Source of the DNA: Ruegeria sp. ANG-R
Lineage (GTDB): Bacteria; Pseudomonadota; Alphaproteobacteria; Rhodobacterales; Rhodobacteraceae
DNA: 64,000 bases
Assembly (NCBI RefSeq): GCF_000813985.1
Contig: NZ_JWLJ01000002.1
Coordinates: 248,001-312,000, forward strand
Reading direction: 5' to 3'
Part shown: in pieces, positions 33,771 through 43,372 of the stretch
How positions within the stretch are numbered: the first letter of the stretch is position 1
How the letters are laid out: every line of letters begins with the position of its first letter
Translations under genes and position numbers: made by a program
Notes under the pieces: generated by a model
What the model was told of the DNA's origin: nothing
Seen by the model: only the letters and a program-made list of their open reading frames with translations
Databases searched by the model: none

Positions 33771-34961
33771 TCACGCTGCGGCTTTTGCATCGCTGGACGA
33801 ACCAGCGCGATAGTATTCCTGCGCCGCAGCAACGCCGCTGCCCAGATTTACGGGGTAGTTCAGGTCAGCCATTGCCATTTCGATCGTCGCCAGGCCGGAC
33901 AGGACCATCACGTCGGTCAGGCTTCCCAGATGGCCGATACGGAAGGCTTTGCCGTTCATCTCGCCCAGACCTATGCCGAACGACACGCCATATTTGTCAA
34001 ACGCGTGATCGGTCAGTTTGTTGCTGTCAAAGCCCTCGGGCACGTAAATTGCGCTAACGGTGTCAGAGTAGAGCTCGGGTGACTGCGCAACCAGTTTCAG
34101 TCCCCAGGCGTTGACAGCGCGGCGCACGCCTTCGGCCAATCGGTGGTGGCGGGCATAGACAGTGTCCAGACCTTCCTCGAAAAGCATCTTCAGGCTTTCG
34201 CGCATTCCGTAGATCAGTTGCAGCGGCGGTGTATAGGGAAAACCGCCAGACGCGTTGGCCGCCATCATGTCCCGAAAATCGAAGAACGTACGCGGCAATC
34301 TCGCGGTTTCCATCGCCGCAAGCGCTTTGGGGCTGACGCACAGGATCGCCATGCCGGTTGCCAGCATGAAGCCTTTTTGAGACCCCGATACGGCGATATC
34401 GACGCCCCATTGGTCAAACCGGAAAGGCATTGACGCCAGCGAGCTGACGCAATCCACGAACAGCATCGCGGGATGTCGCGCTGCATTCATGGCGCGCCGT
34501 ACGGCGCCGATGTCAGAAAGCACACCGGTTGCGGTTTCGTTATGCGTTACCAGAACAGCCCTGATTTCGTGTGCCTTATCGGCCGAAAGTATCGCTTCAA
34601 ACCGGTCTGCGGGTGCGCCGGTGCCCCATGGACATTCGACGATCTGCACATTCAGCCCATGCCTTTCGCACAGATCGATCCAGCGGTGACTAAATACGCC
34701 GTAGCGAGCAACCAGAACTTTGTCACCCGGGCTGAGCGTGTTGGTGATGGCAGCCTCCCAACCGCCTGTTCCGCTGGCTGGAAAGGTGACGACCTGACCT
34801 TTGGTTGTTCCAAAGACCTGTTTTGTGTCTTCGAGCACCGGTCCGAAGGTCTCCACGAAATCGGGGGCCCGGTGGTCTTGTGTCTGAACCTGCATGGCAA
34901 GGCGCAGGCGATCTGGGATATTGGTCGGGCCTGGAATAAAGACCGGGTTCTGGTTTGACAT
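33771..34961 (-). CDS. bhcA: L-aspartate:glyoxylate aminotransferase BhcA
   Basis: A 396-residue class V PLP aminotransferase of the serine-glyoxylate aminotransferase type. N-terminal FIPGPTNIPDRLR, cofactor loop SGTGGWEAAI, VTHNETATGVLSD, FVDCVSSLAS, and the PLP lysine in SGSQKGFMLATG. In the cycle it transfers the amino group of aspartate to glyoxylate, giving glycine and oxaloacetate. First gene of the bhcABCD operon, divergent from bhcR. Confidence 0.93.
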   Translation of the reverse strand: MSNQNPVFIPGPTNIPDRLRLAMQVQTQDHRAPDFVETFGPVLEDTKQVFGTTKGQVVTFPASGTGGWEAAITNTLSPGDKVLVARYGVFSHRWIDLCERHGLNVQIVECPWGTGAPADRFEAILSADKAHEIRAVLVTHNETATGVLSDIGAVRRAMNAARHPAMLFVDCVSSLASMPFRFDQWGVDIAVSGSQKGFMLATGMAILCVSPKALAAMETARLPRTFFDFRDMMAANASGGFPYTPPLQLIYGMRESLKMLFEEGLDTVYARHHRLAEGVRRAVNAWGLKLVAQSPELYSDTVSAIYVPEGFDSNKLTDHAFDKYGVSFGIGLGEMNGKAFRIGHLGSLTDVMVLSGLATIEMAMADLNYPVNLGSGVAAAQEYYRAGSSSDAKAAA

Positions 34962-35076
34962 AACTCAATCCTCTGCTTTGCAACCAAGTGTCGCCAGAAC
35001 GGATCAGGGTTGCAATTTTCTTGAAAAATATTTTCATTTTGCTCGTTAAATTGTTAAAGTGCTGAAACGGAACGGA

Positions 35077-35120
35077 TTTCAGTTTCTCAATTTTGGTTTC
35101 TGAAAACTATGGTTCAGAAA
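35077..35120. promoter_or_regulatory. Inverted repeats in the bhcA-bhcR gap (probable BhcR operator)
   Basis: Two nested repeats: TTTCTGAA-N8-TTCAGAAA (35097-35120, perfect) and TTTCAG-N17-CTGAAA (35077-35082 with 35100-35105). They share the CTGAAA half-site and lie in the 202-base divergent region, about 45-85 bases before bhcR. An IclR regulator such as BhcR is the likely binder; the exact site is inference. Confidence 0.55.
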
Positions 35121-35163
35121 ATCTGACTCTGAATCGTGGCCGAAATCGGAAGGCAGGACAAAA

Positions 35164-35985
35164 ATGGAGACCCAGAAAAGGCCGCGCGGCAGGCCGAAAT
35201 CGCTGTTCAAGGAGAGTTCAGCCGGAACCATGCAGTCGCTGGACCGGGCGCTTGGTGTGCTCACCACCGTGGCCCGGTCAGAGCGTTCCTCGCTCAGTGA
35301 TCTTGCACGCGAGGTCGGAGTGCCCACCGCCACCACGCATCGAATTCTCGTGACGTTGCAGAAGCATGGTTTCGTTACGTTTGATGAAGAACGGCAGGAA
35401 TGGATGGTCGGGATCGAAGCCTATCGGACCGGCGCGTCCTTCCTGCGTCGCAACAGTGTCCTTGAAATCGGTAGACCGATCCTGCGCCGTTTGATGCAGG
35501 ACAGCGGAGAGACCGCAAATCTGGCGGTGCCGGATGGGGCAGAGGTGGTTTTTGTCGGGCAGGTTGAAACCCAGAATCCCATCCGGGCCTTCTTTCCGCC
35601 GGGCGCGCGCACGCCCATGTATGCCTCGGGCACAGGCAAGGCGATACTGGCAGCCTTGAGCGAGGAAGGCCTGAAAAAAGTACTCGGTGCAACCGATCTG
35701 ACGGCGTTTACCGAGAATACCTATCTGCCCGGGCCGGGTTTGTATGAGGACCTGACCGAAACCCGCGCCCGCGGCTGGTCCTTTGATCGCGAAGAGAGGT
35801 ATGAAGGCATGTCCTGCATAGGCGCGGCCATCTTCAATGACCGTGCCGAGCCTTGCGCGGGTATATCCGTATCTGGCCCGACCGTACGTTTCAGCAGCGA
35901 ACACGCCCCCGAGTTGGGAGAGCTGGTGCTGAACGCTGCGCAGGAGATTACCTATCTCAGTGGTGGCAGACTGCCCAAAGGCTGA
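35164..35985 (+). CDS. bhcR: IclR family regulator BhcR
   Basis: A 273-residue IclR-type regulator with an N-terminal winged HTH (MQSLDRALGVLTTVARSERSSLSDLAREVGVPTATTHRILVTLQ) and a C-terminal effector domain (RPILRRLMQDSGETANLAV, ARTPMYASGTGKAIL, YEGMSCIGAAIFN). In Paracoccus BhcR senses glyoxylate and controls the divergent bhcABCD operon, and the same divergent layout is seen here. A short Arg/Lys-rich leader (QKRPRGRPKSLFK) precedes the HTH and looks like an AT-hook. Confidence 0.9.
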   Translation: METQKRPRGRPKSLFKESSAGTMQSLDRALGVLTTVARSERSSLSDLAREVGVPTATTHRILVTLQKHGFVTFDEERQEWMVGIEAYRTGASFLRRNSVLEIGRPILRRLMQDSGETANLAVPDGAEVVFVGQVETQNPIRAFFPPGARTPMYASGTGKAILAALSEEGLKKVLGATDLTAFTENTYLPGPGLYEDLTETRARGWSFDREERYEGMSCIGAAIFNDRAEPCAGISVSGPTVRFSSEHAPELGELVLNAAQEITYLSGGRLPKG

Positions 35986-35991
35986 TCCTGC

Positions 35992-36735
35992 CTACTTGCG
36001 CGGAACTTTAGGGATACGCGATTGCGAGAGTTTATAGCGATGCTCCGGGTGCGGTGGATGGCCATGAGTGCGATTCCAGAACGCGGTTCCTCCGCGCCTG
36101 AGCCATATGGGGACACACAGGATCAGGCCGACAAAGAAACCTCCGGTATGCGCCCAGTAAGCGACACCACCCTGATCCGGGTTGCTGGACAGGCTTCCGA
36201 AGAATTGCAGGCCCAGCCAGACCCCCAGCATGACAAAGGCCGGGATAGTGAAGATTCGGATATAGACGATAAGGATCAGAAGGATATCGACGCGCGCTTT
36301 CGGAAAAAGCAGAAGATAGCCGCCCATGACGCCGGCGATCGCCCCAGACGCGCCGATTGTCGGCACCACCGAATCCGGGGCCGAGATCACGTGGATCAAA
36401 CCGGCACCAATCCCCGCCAGCAGATAGAACACGAAAAAGAGAACATGCCCCATTTCATCTTCGAGGTTATCGCCGAAGATCCAGAGAAACAGCATGTTCC
36501 CTGCCAGATGCATCCAGCCTCCATGCAGAAACATCGACGTAACAAATGTCTCAAGCCCATATCCGTCGGTGATCCGGGCGGGAATGATGGCGTAATCGAA
36601 GTAGAGCTTATTGATAAGCCGCACATCCTCCATGATCCCTACATAGCTTAGGAAAATCAGGATGTTTGCAGCCATCAGCGTATAGACGACAAAAGGTGTG
36701 CGCCCCGAAGGGTTATGGTCGCGGATCGGAAACAT
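35992..36735 (-). CDS. Rhomboid family intramembrane serine protease
   Basis: A 247-residue membrane protein with six helices. It carries the rhomboid marks: HGGWMHLAGNMLFLWIFG (oxyanion-side His/Asn on helix 2), the catalytic Ser in GASGAIAGVMGGY on helix 4 and the catalytic His in YWAHTGGFFVGL on helix 6. It should cleave substrates within the membrane; targets unknown. The C-terminus is a basic soluble tail rich in His and Pro. It converges on bhcR with 6 bases between stops. Confidence 0.92.
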   Translation of the reverse strand: MFPIRDHNPSGRTPFVVYTLMAANILIFLSYVGIMEDVRLINKLYFDYAIIPARITDGYGLETFVTSMFLHGGWMHLAGNMLFLWIFGDNLEDEMGHVLFFVFYLLAGIGAGLIHVISAPDSVVPTIGASGAIAGVMGGYLLLFPKARVDILLILIVYIRIFTIPAFVMLGVWLGLQFFGSLSSNPDQGGVAYWAHTGGFFVGLILCVPIWLRRGGTAFWNRTHGHPPHPEHRYKLSQSRIPKVPRK

Positions 36736-36740
36736 GGCGC

Positions 36741-36768
36741 GACGCTGGGCTTTTCACAACCCAGCGTC
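36741..36768 (-). terminator. Hairpin behind putA
   Basis: A 9-bp perfect stem (GACGCTGGG / CCCAGCGTC) with a 10-base loop, between the putA stop and the rhomboid gene start. It lacks a T tract on the minus strand, so it may be an attenuating or stabilising hairpin. Confidence 0.4.
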
Positions 36769-36777
36769 AAGGTCTGG

Positions 36778-39700
36778 TTATGCCGCACCTCCCAGCAATG
36801 CGGCATTCCCGCCCGCAGCCGTGGTGTCGACGCAGACATGACGTTCGCCCAGAACACGCGCCCGGTCAGGCTGACCGGGGATCAGGGGGATAATCTGACC
36901 AGTACGCCGGGACAGATGCTGTTCGATCTGACGGCCCGTTTCAGCGTCTCCCCACCAAAGGACACCCGAGATACCGCGCAGGTTCTCAAGCCGGTGTAGG
37001 TCCAGCGCCCCGGTGGCGCGGGTTGCCGTGCCACCCAGAGCCTTGACCGCTTCGGCCTGCGCCCGCGCTGTCTCGGGCCCTGGCCCCATGCATAGCAAAG
37101 GCTCACGGGCAAATTCGGTCAGTCGGTTCGATTCACCCGTCGGGCCGGGCAGCGATTGAGTCCTGGCGGCGGCAGGTGTGCCTTCTGGGGCTTCGAGAGT
37201 TGCCGAGGCGCCATCCCAGTTCTCCTGCACTTCCCTGCGATCAGGCGCACAGAACCGTGCCATGTAATTCGGACCACCGGCCTTGGGTCCGGTGCCCGAT
37301 AGCCCTTCGCCGCCAAAAGGTTGCGAGCCGACGATCGCTCCGATCTGGTTGCGATTGACGTAGATATTGCCCGCGTGGATCGCTTCGGTGACACGCTGCA
37401 CGCGGTCGTCAATCCGCGTGTGCAGGCCGAAGGTCAGGCCATATCCGGTGGCGTTTATATCGGCGATGATCTTGTCGATCTCCTGCGATTTGAAGCGCGC
37501 AACGTGCAGAATTGGACCGAATATTTCGCGCTCCAAAGCAGCGATGCCGGGGATTTCGATCAGCGTTGGTGCGATGAACGTGCCCTCGGGCGGCGTATTC
37601 AGTTCTTTCAGAACCCGGCCTTCGGCGCGGGCCTGCGCGATGTGATCGGCAATCGTTTGTCGGGCGGCTTCATCAATAACCGGACCGCAATCAGTCGATA
37701 TCAGCCAGGGATCACTCACCTGCAACGCTTCCATCGCGCCTTGCAGCATGATCAGGACATCATCGGCGATATCTTCTTGCAGGTAGAGGCACCGCAGGGC
37801 GGAACAACGCTGACCTGCCGACTGAAACGCGCTTTCGACGATCGATTGAACGGCTTGCTCGGGCAGGGCGGTGCTGTCCACGATCATCGCATTCAGACCC
37901 CCGGTTTCCGCAATCAACGGTGTGCCGGGACGCAAGTGCGCAGCCATCGCCGACCGGATTTTGAGAGCTGTCGCAGTTGACCCTGTAAACGCCACGCCAG
38001 AGACGCGGGAATCCGACGTCAGCGCCGCGCCCACCTTCGGACCACCCGGCAACAGTTGCAGCGCATCGCGAGGCACGCCCGCTTCGTGCAGCAGCTGAAC
38101 AGCCCGGTGTGCGATCAACGGGGTCTGAGGTGCAGGCGCTGCCAGTACGGCATTTCCCGTTGCCAGAGCTGCCGATATCTGGCCGGTAAAGATTGCCAGC
38201 GGAAAGTTCCACGGGCTGATACAGGTGAAGGTTCCGGCAGGTTCGGCCTGTGGAATATTGGCGGCGTAGTAGCGCAGGAAATCCACCGCTTCGCGCAGTT
38301 CGGCCACAGCATCGGGTAGCGACTTGCCAGCCTCTCGCGCCAGAAGCGCAAACAACTCGCCGAAATGAGCTTCGTAAAGATCGGCGGCTTTGTTGAGGAT
38401 CTCGGCACGCACTTCGCCAGAGGCTTGCCATGGGCAGGCGGTCGCCAGCGCCAGTTCCACATCCTCCGGGCTGGCAGCAGCGACCGAGCCGGGGCGGTCC
38501 TGAGGATGCGCGGGGTTGATCACCGGCGAATCCTCTTCGGGTTTGGCATCACCAGACAATAGAGGTAAGGCATACCAGTGATGCGCGCGATACGCATCGC
38601 GGGCGATGTCGATCTTGTCCAGGGTCGGAGTGTGATGCAGGTCGAACCCCTTGGAGTTCGGGCGTTCGGGTGCGAACAGTTCTGGACCGGTTGGCAACGG
38701 TCTGGCAGGGCTCTGCATCGCCAAGAACGGGTCAGCTGCGACGATTTCCGGTGCCACATCCTCATCAACGATCTGGTTGACGAAAGAAGAGTTTGCGCCA
38801 TTCTCCAGCAGGCGTCGCACAAGATAGGCCAACAAATCACGATGTGCCCCGACGGGGGCGTAGATACGGCAACGCGTGTTTTGCTGATCCCGGACGATCT
38901 GATGCAGTGTCTCTCCCATACCGTGCAGTCGCTGGAATTCGAACGGCTGACCCTCGGCCATATGCAGTATTGCGCTGACGGTGTGCGCGTTATGAGTAGC
39001 GAATTGCGGATAGATGCGATCGGTCATACCAAGCAGCTTGCGCGCGTTGGCGATATAGGAAACATCTGTTGCCGCTTTTTGGGTGAAGACCGGGAAACCG
39101 TCGACGCCTTCGACCTGGGCGCGCTTGATCTCTGTGTCCCAATAAGCGCCTTTTACCAACCGAACCATCAGCTTTCGATCATGGCGTTCGGCCATCTCGT
39201 AGAGGGTGTCCAGTACCAGACCGGCACGAGGTCCGTAGGCCTGAACGACGATGCCGAAACCATCCCATCCCGCAAGAGCAGGCTCGGCCATCACCTCTTC
39301 GATCACTTGTAGCGACAAGGACAGGCGGTCCGCCTCTTCCGCGTCGACGTTCAATCCCATGCCGGCGGCTTTCGCGAGCAACGCAAGCGCGCGAAGACGC
39401 GGAACAAGCTCACCCATCACGCGCTGTTCCTGCGCCAGTTCATAGCGGGGGTGCAGCGCCGATAGTTTGACCGAGATGCCGGGATTTTCGCGAATATCTT
39501 TGTGTGTGCAGGCCTCGGCAATGGCCGCGATGGCACGCGAATAGGAAAGGTGATAGCGCGCGGCGTCGGCTTCGGTTCGTGCAGCCTCACCCAGCATGTC
39601 GTAGGAATAGGTGTAGCCTTTGTCTTCCATCCCCTTGGCGCGCTGCATGGCAGATTGGATCGTTTCCCCCAGAACAAACTGGCGGCCCATCTCTTTCATC

Positions 39701-40179
39701 GCGCGGCCCACAGCAGTGCGGATCACCGGCTCACCCAGACGCTTGATGGCCCCGCGCAAGGCGCTGACCGGAGAGGTCTTGTCGTCGTCCAGAACCTTGC
39801 CGGTCAGCATCAATGCCCAAGTCGATGCATTGACGAGAGAGGATGAAGATTGTCCGAGATGCTTGCCCCAGTCCGAAGGCGCGATCTTGTCTTCGATCAG
39901 CGCATCAATCGTGTCGGCATCCGGCACACGCAGCAGCGCCTCGGCCAGACACATCAGCGCCACGCCTTCATCGGTGGACAGACCATACTCGGCCAGAAAT
40001 ACCTCCATCATTCCCGGAGATGTACTGGATCGGATATCCCGAACCAATTGCGTGGCCCTGCCGCAAATGGCTTGGCGATCAGCTTGGTTTAATCCCGCCT
40101 GCGCGATCAGGTTTTGCAGAATTGCAGACTGATCGGCATAGGTCTGGGTGTCGATTTTGGTGCGCAGGCTGTGTGACAT
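36778..40179 (-). CDS. putA: Bifunctional proline dehydrogenase / L-glutamate gamma-semialdehyde dehydrogenase
   Basis: A 1133-residue PutA that oxidises proline to glutamate at the inner membrane in two steps. The FAD-dependent proline dehydrogenase barrel is in the N-terminal half (VSVKLSALHPRYE, RLVKGAYWDTEIKRAQ, FATHNAHTVSAI). The aldehyde dehydrogenase half has the catalytic Glu in IAETGGLNAM and Cys in FQSAGQRCSALR, and a C-terminal conserved domain follows. There is no N-terminal ribbon-helix-helix, so it does not repress itself; the divergent Lrp-type gene does the regulating. GGAG lies before ATG 40179. Confidence 0.96.
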   Translation of the reverse strand: MSHSLRTKIDTQTYADQSAILQNLIAQAGLNQADRQAICGRATQLVRDIRSSTSPGMMEVFLAEYGLSTDEGVALMCLAEALLRVPDADTIDALIEDKIAPSDWGKHLGQSSSSLVNASTWALMLTGKVLDDDKTSPVSALRGAIKRLGEPVIRTAVGRAMKEMGRQFVLGETIQSAMQRAKGMEDKGYTYSYDMLGEAARTEADAARYHLSYSRAIAAIAEACTHKDIRENPGISVKLSALHPRYELAQEQRVMGELVPRLRALALLAKAAGMGLNVDAEEADRLSLSLQVIEEVMAEPALAGWDGFGIVVQAYGPRAGLVLDTLYEMAERHDRKLMVRLVKGAYWDTEIKRAQVEGVDGFPVFTQKAATDVSYIANARKLLGMTDRIYPQFATHNAHTVSAILHMAEGQPFEFQRLHGMGETLHQIVRDQQNTRCRIYAPVGAHRDLLAYLVRRLLENGANSSFVNQIVDEDVAPEIVAADPFLAMQSPARPLPTGPELFAPERPNSKGFDLHHTPTLDKIDIARDAYRAHHWYALPLLSGDAKPEEDSPVINPAHPQDRPGSVAAASPEDVELALATACPWQASGEVRAEILNKAADLYEAHFGELFALLAREAGKSLPDAVAELREAVDFLRYYAANIPQAEPAGTFTCISPWNFPLAIFTGQISAALATGNAVLAAPAPQTPLIAHRAVQLLHEAGVPRDALQLLPGGPKVGAALTSDSRVSGVAFTGSTATALKIRSAMAAHLRPGTPLIAETGGLNAMIVDSTALPEQAVQSIVESAFQSAGQRCSALRCLYLQEDIADDVLIMLQGAMEALQVSDPWLISTDCGPVIDEAARQTIADHIAQARAEGRVLKELNTPPEGTFIAPTLIEIPGIAALEREIFGPILHVARFKSQEIDKIIADINATGYGLTFGLHTRIDDRVQRVTEAIHAGNIYVNRNQIGAIVGSQPFGGEGLSGTGPKAGGPNYMARFCAPDRREVQENWDGASATLEAPEGTPAAARTQSLPGPTGESNRLTEFAREPLLCMGPGPETARAQAEAVKALGGTATRATGALDLHRLENLRGISGVLWWGDAETGRQIEQHLSRRTGQIIPLIPGQPDRARVLGERHVCVDTTAAGGNAALLGGAA

Positions 40180-40282
40180 GTGTACTCCGGGGCTTTTGTC
40201 CAATATAACGGGTCATTGGCAGGAGAATGGACTGAAATTTTCCGTTTCTTGGTTAAATGAATTGAAATATGGGGTTCTGGCG

Positions 40283-40768
40283 ATGCAAAAAGACTTTCCG
40301 GGCCTTGATCGGTTCGATCAGGCTATCCTGACGGCGCTGGCCGAAGATGGCCGGATATCGGTGGCTGATCTGGCCCGAAGGATAGGCTTGTCCAAATCAC
40401 CGACGCAAGCGCGTCTCAAACGGCTTGAGGCGGAAGGGATCATAACGGGTTATCGCGCGATGCTGGACCCGATCCGCCTTGGGCTGGATCACGTGGCGTT
40501 CGTCGAAGTGCGCCTGAACGATACCCGGGAAAAGGCACTGGCCGAGTTCAACGCGGGTGTGCGCAAAGTTGCAGAGATCGAGCAAGCCCATATGATCGCT
40601 TCGAACTTCGACTATTTGCTCAAAATCCGGACACGTTCGATGTCGGAATACCGTGCTGTTCTGGCCGAGAAAATCTCATCACTGCCGCATGTAGCCAACA
40701 CGTCGACCTTCGTAGCGATGGAGGCGGTGAAAGAAACCGGCCTTCTGAACCCGGTTGAAAGCAGTTGA
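40283..40768 (+). CDS. putR: Lrp/AsnC family regulator of putA (PutR)
   Basis: A 161-residue Lrp-type regulator. N-terminal HTH (LTALAEDGRISVADLARRIGLSKSPTQARLKRLEAEGII) and a C-terminal RAM/effector domain (VAFVEVRLNDTREKALAEF). In Rhodobacter and Agrobacterium such a gene, divergent from putA, activates it in response to proline; the arrangement is the same here. I start at ATG 40283; the longer frame reaches into putA. The 103-base gap is AT-rich but shows no clear palindrome. Confidence 0.9.
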   Translation: MQKDFPGLDRFDQAILTALAEDGRISVADLARRIGLSKSPTQARLKRLEAEGIITGYRAMLDPIRLGLDHVAFVEVRLNDTREKALAEFNAGVRKVAEIEQAHMIASNFDYLLKIRTRSMSEYRAVLAEKISSLPHVANTSTFVAMEAVKETGLLNPVESS

Positions 40769-40798
40769 CCTAACGTATCGCCGCGCCAGTTTAGGGGG

Positions 40799-41365
40799 AT
40801 GAAACCCACGGTTGCCCAAGTCGCTTTGGCGTTAATCGCGCCGCAAGTCGCTTCAGAGAAGGAATGTCCGGCCTCTCCGGATCACATCGCAAATATCGAT
40901 GCTCTGATTGCGCAAACTCAAAGCGCGACAAGCGAACGCGATGCAAGGGTCATCGCGGGCCAGATGTGGCAATACTGGACAGATGCACCGGACGCCCGGG
41001 CCCAGACATTGCTTGATCGCGGCATGGCTAGACGCGAGGCATGGGATTTGTTGGGGGCGCTGGAGGAGCTTGATGCGCTGGTGGGCTACTGCCCCGACTA
41101 TGCCGAAGGCTATAACCAGCGGGCGTTTGTCAATTACCTCAGGCAGGATTACGGGGCTGCACTGATCGATTTAGATCGAGCAATCGCGCTATCGCCGAAC
41201 CACGTCGCTGCTCTGAGCGGGCGGGCTTTGTCACTGCTCGGCCTCAATCGTTTGGACGAAGCGCGTGCCGCATTGACAGGTGCGTTAGAGCTGAATCCTT
41301 GGCTATCCGAACGCGCCTTGCTTGCGCCGGGTGGATTATTGGACCCACCGGGTGAGGATATCTGA
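40799..41365 (+). CDS. Tetratricopeptide repeat protein, probably exported
   Basis: A 188-residue protein with TPR-like helices in the second half (ALEELDALVGYCPDYAEGYNQRAFVNYLRQDYGAALIDLDRAIALSPNHVAALSGRALSLLGLNRLDEARAAL). The N-terminus is a short hydrophobic stretch that may be a signal peptide (VAQVALALIAPQVAS). The first half holds one cysteine and a QMWQYWTDAPD segment seen in other exported alphaproteobacterial TPR proteins. Role unknown, likely scaffold. It starts 30 bases after putR. Confidence 0.75.
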   Translation: MKPTVAQVALALIAPQVASEKECPASPDHIANIDALIAQTQSATSERDARVIAGQMWQYWTDAPDARAQTLLDRGMARREAWDLLGALEELDALVGYCPDYAEGYNQRAFVNYLRQDYGAALIDLDRAIALSPNHVAALSGRALSLLGLNRLDEARAALTGALELNPWLSERALLAPGGLLDPPGEDI

Positions 41366-41378
41366 CAGCGGAAAGAAA

Positions 41379-41407
41379 ACGCCCCCGGTGCAGGCAACCG
41401 GGGGCGT
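41379..41407. terminator. Bidirectional terminator between the TPR gene and phoX
   Basis: A perfect 11-bp stem (ACGCCCCCGGT / ACCGGGGGCGT) with a 7-base loop, between two convergent stop codons, with AAA on the left and TCAAAT on the right. Confidence 0.75.
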
Positions 41408-41427
41408 CAAATAGATTTCGTGGTGAA

Positions 41428-43317
41428 TTAACCTACCAGACCGTTGTCCGACCGTTTGATCGCAATCACAGAAGAACGCGGGGTGCCTCCGTCGGGCCAG
41501 TTGCTACCCGGATGCTGGATGCCAACAAACATGGTGCGCAGATCGGTTGACCATGCGAGGCCGGTGACTTCACACCCATTCGGGCCGGTCATGAACCGCA
41601 CGATTTCACCCGTGACCGGATCACCAACCAGCATCTGGTTGTTGCCATTACCAGCGAAGTCTTCCTCGTTGTCATCATTGCCGTCGGTTTGAATCCAGAT
41701 CAACCCGGTTGAATCAATGGCCATACCATCGGGAGAGTTGAACAGGTTGCCTTCGTTCACATTGGGCGAACCCGCGCGGTCGTCCGAATGTACAGCCGGA
41801 TTGCCGGCCATCACATAGAGGTCCCATTCGAAGTCACTGGCCGCGTGATCTTCGTCGGCAGGGCGCCAACGTACGATCTGACCGTATTTGTTGGCGTCAC
41901 GCGGGTTGGGGCCGTTGGCCGAAGTGTCATCCCCACCAGCATTTGGTTTCACGCCCCGGTTCTTGTTGTTGGTCAGGCAGCAATAGGCCTCGATCGCGAC
42001 AGGGCTTGAGGCCACCCATTCCGGACGATCCATGGTGGTGCCGCCCGCAGCCGATGCGGCCATGCGGGTGAAAATCAGGATTTCAGCCACGTCCATGCCG
42101 GTGGTTTCCGGCGTCAACGGCAACCATTCGCCAGTCATGTCGTCGTTGAACTTGGCAACATACAGCGTGCCGTCGTCCAACAGGCCTTCGGTCTCGGCGC
42201 CGGGCTGATAGCTTCCGTTCGAGACGAACTTGTACAGATACTCTCCGCGTTCGTCGTCGCCCATGTAAACAACCACGCGACCATCCTTGGCCAGCGCGAC
42301 CTCGGCGTTTTCGTGCTTGAAACGACCCAAGCCGGTGTGCTTGACAGGTGTGCTGTCCGGCTTGGTTGGGTCGATCTCGACGATCCAGCCTGCGCGGTGC
42401 GGCTCGTTGGGGTTCTTTGAGGTGTCAAAACGCGGGTCGAACAGCTCGTAGCCATTCCAGCTTTCGGCTTTTACACCATAGCGTTTGAAACCGTCTGCGA
42501 CTTTCTGATCGTAGCTGGCATTCTCATCGCTTGAGCCAAAATAGCCGTTAAAGTTCTCTTCGCAGGTCAGGTACGTGCCCCAGGGTGTCTTACCGGCACC
42601 GCAATTGTTCATGGTGCCCAGCGAAGACGTGCCTGTCGGGTCGGCCTCGGTTTTGAGTAGGTCATGACCAGCGGCGGGGCCTGCGATTTTCATCGGTGAA
42701 TTGTGGTGGATACGGCGATTGAAGGGGCTATCCTTCACAACCGACCAGCCTTCGGGGCCTTCTTTGATCTCCATCACCGTCACGCCCTGAATGTTCTGGA
42801 GTTTCAGAACGTCATCAAAACTGGCTGGAACACCGTCCTGTGCAGCAGGCAGGTTGATCTTGCGGTTCGGATACTCATGGTTGATCGCGATCAATTCGTG
42901 ACCCTGGAACGAGAACGTCTCCATCCCGTCGGTATTCTCACCGAAGATCATGTCGGAATTCTCGACGGGGCCGCCGTCGGTCAGGTCATAACCATCTGCC
43001 TCGGAAAACAGAGGATCACCCCAACGCATCAGCATCTTCCATTCATAACCTTCCGGCACGTGGACATTGCCATCGGTCTGGGCGGGTATCGGTGTGAAGG
43101 CAAAGCGCGAGGCTTCAACCGCTTGTGCGGAAGTCGAACCCAGCAAGCCTGCTCCCATCGCTGCAGCACCCGAGCCAAATGCCACAACGCCAGTAAGGAA
43201 GCCACGACGGGAGATGGCGCTCTCCACCACGCGATCAAAGTCGTTTTCTTCTGGGCGGGGGAAGTGCAGCTCGTCCCAGTCATCGGCGGACAAAGTAGTG
43301 GGATCGACGTTTTTCAT
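41428..43317 (-). CDS. phoX: PhoX family alkaline phosphatase, Tat-exported
   Basis: A 629-residue PhoX-type (DUF839) phosphatase that releases phosphate from organic esters in the periplasm using Fe/Ca cofactors. A twin-arginine signal, SRRGFLTGVVAFGSG, begins at about residue 36 after a hydrophilic lead typical of marine PhoX. Family blocks include GDPLFSEADGYDLTDGGPVEN, FQGHELIAINHEY, NNCGAGKTPWGTYLTCEENFNGYFG, GRFKHENAEVAL, VYMGDDERGEYLYKFVS, DGMAIDSTGLIWIQTDGN. A Pho box lies 56 bases upstream, so PhoB should switch it on at low phosphate. Confidence 0.93.
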   Translation of the reverse strand: MKNVDPTTLSADDWDELHFPRPEENDFDRVVESAISRRGFLTGVVAFGSGAAAMGAGLLGSTSAQAVEASRFAFTPIPAQTDGNVHVPEGYEWKMLMRWGDPLFSEADGYDLTDGGPVENSDMIFGENTDGMETFSFQGHELIAINHEYPNRKINLPAAQDGVPASFDDVLKLQNIQGVTVMEIKEGPEGWSVVKDSPFNRRIHHNSPMKIAGPAAGHDLLKTEADPTGTSSLGTMNNCGAGKTPWGTYLTCEENFNGYFGSSDENASYDQKVADGFKRYGVKAESWNGYELFDPRFDTSKNPNEPHRAGWIVEIDPTKPDSTPVKHTGLGRFKHENAEVALAKDGRVVVYMGDDERGEYLYKFVSNGSYQPGAETEGLLDDGTLYVAKFNDDMTGEWLPLTPETTGMDVAEILIFTRMAASAAGGTTMDRPEWVASSPVAIEAYCCLTNNKNRGVKPNAGGDDTSANGPNPRDANKYGQIVRWRPADEDHAASDFEWDLYVMAGNPAVHSDDRAGSPNVNEGNLFNSPDGMAIDSTGLIWIQTDGNDDNEEDFAGNGNNQMLVGDPVTGEIVRFMTGPNGCEVTGLAWSTDLRTMFVGIQHPGSNWPDGGTPRSSVIAIKRSDNGLVG

Positions 43318-43372
43318 GGATGGCTCCTGGCTGTCTGAACAAAGATTCGCCCAGCGGGTTTAGAACGCTCAC

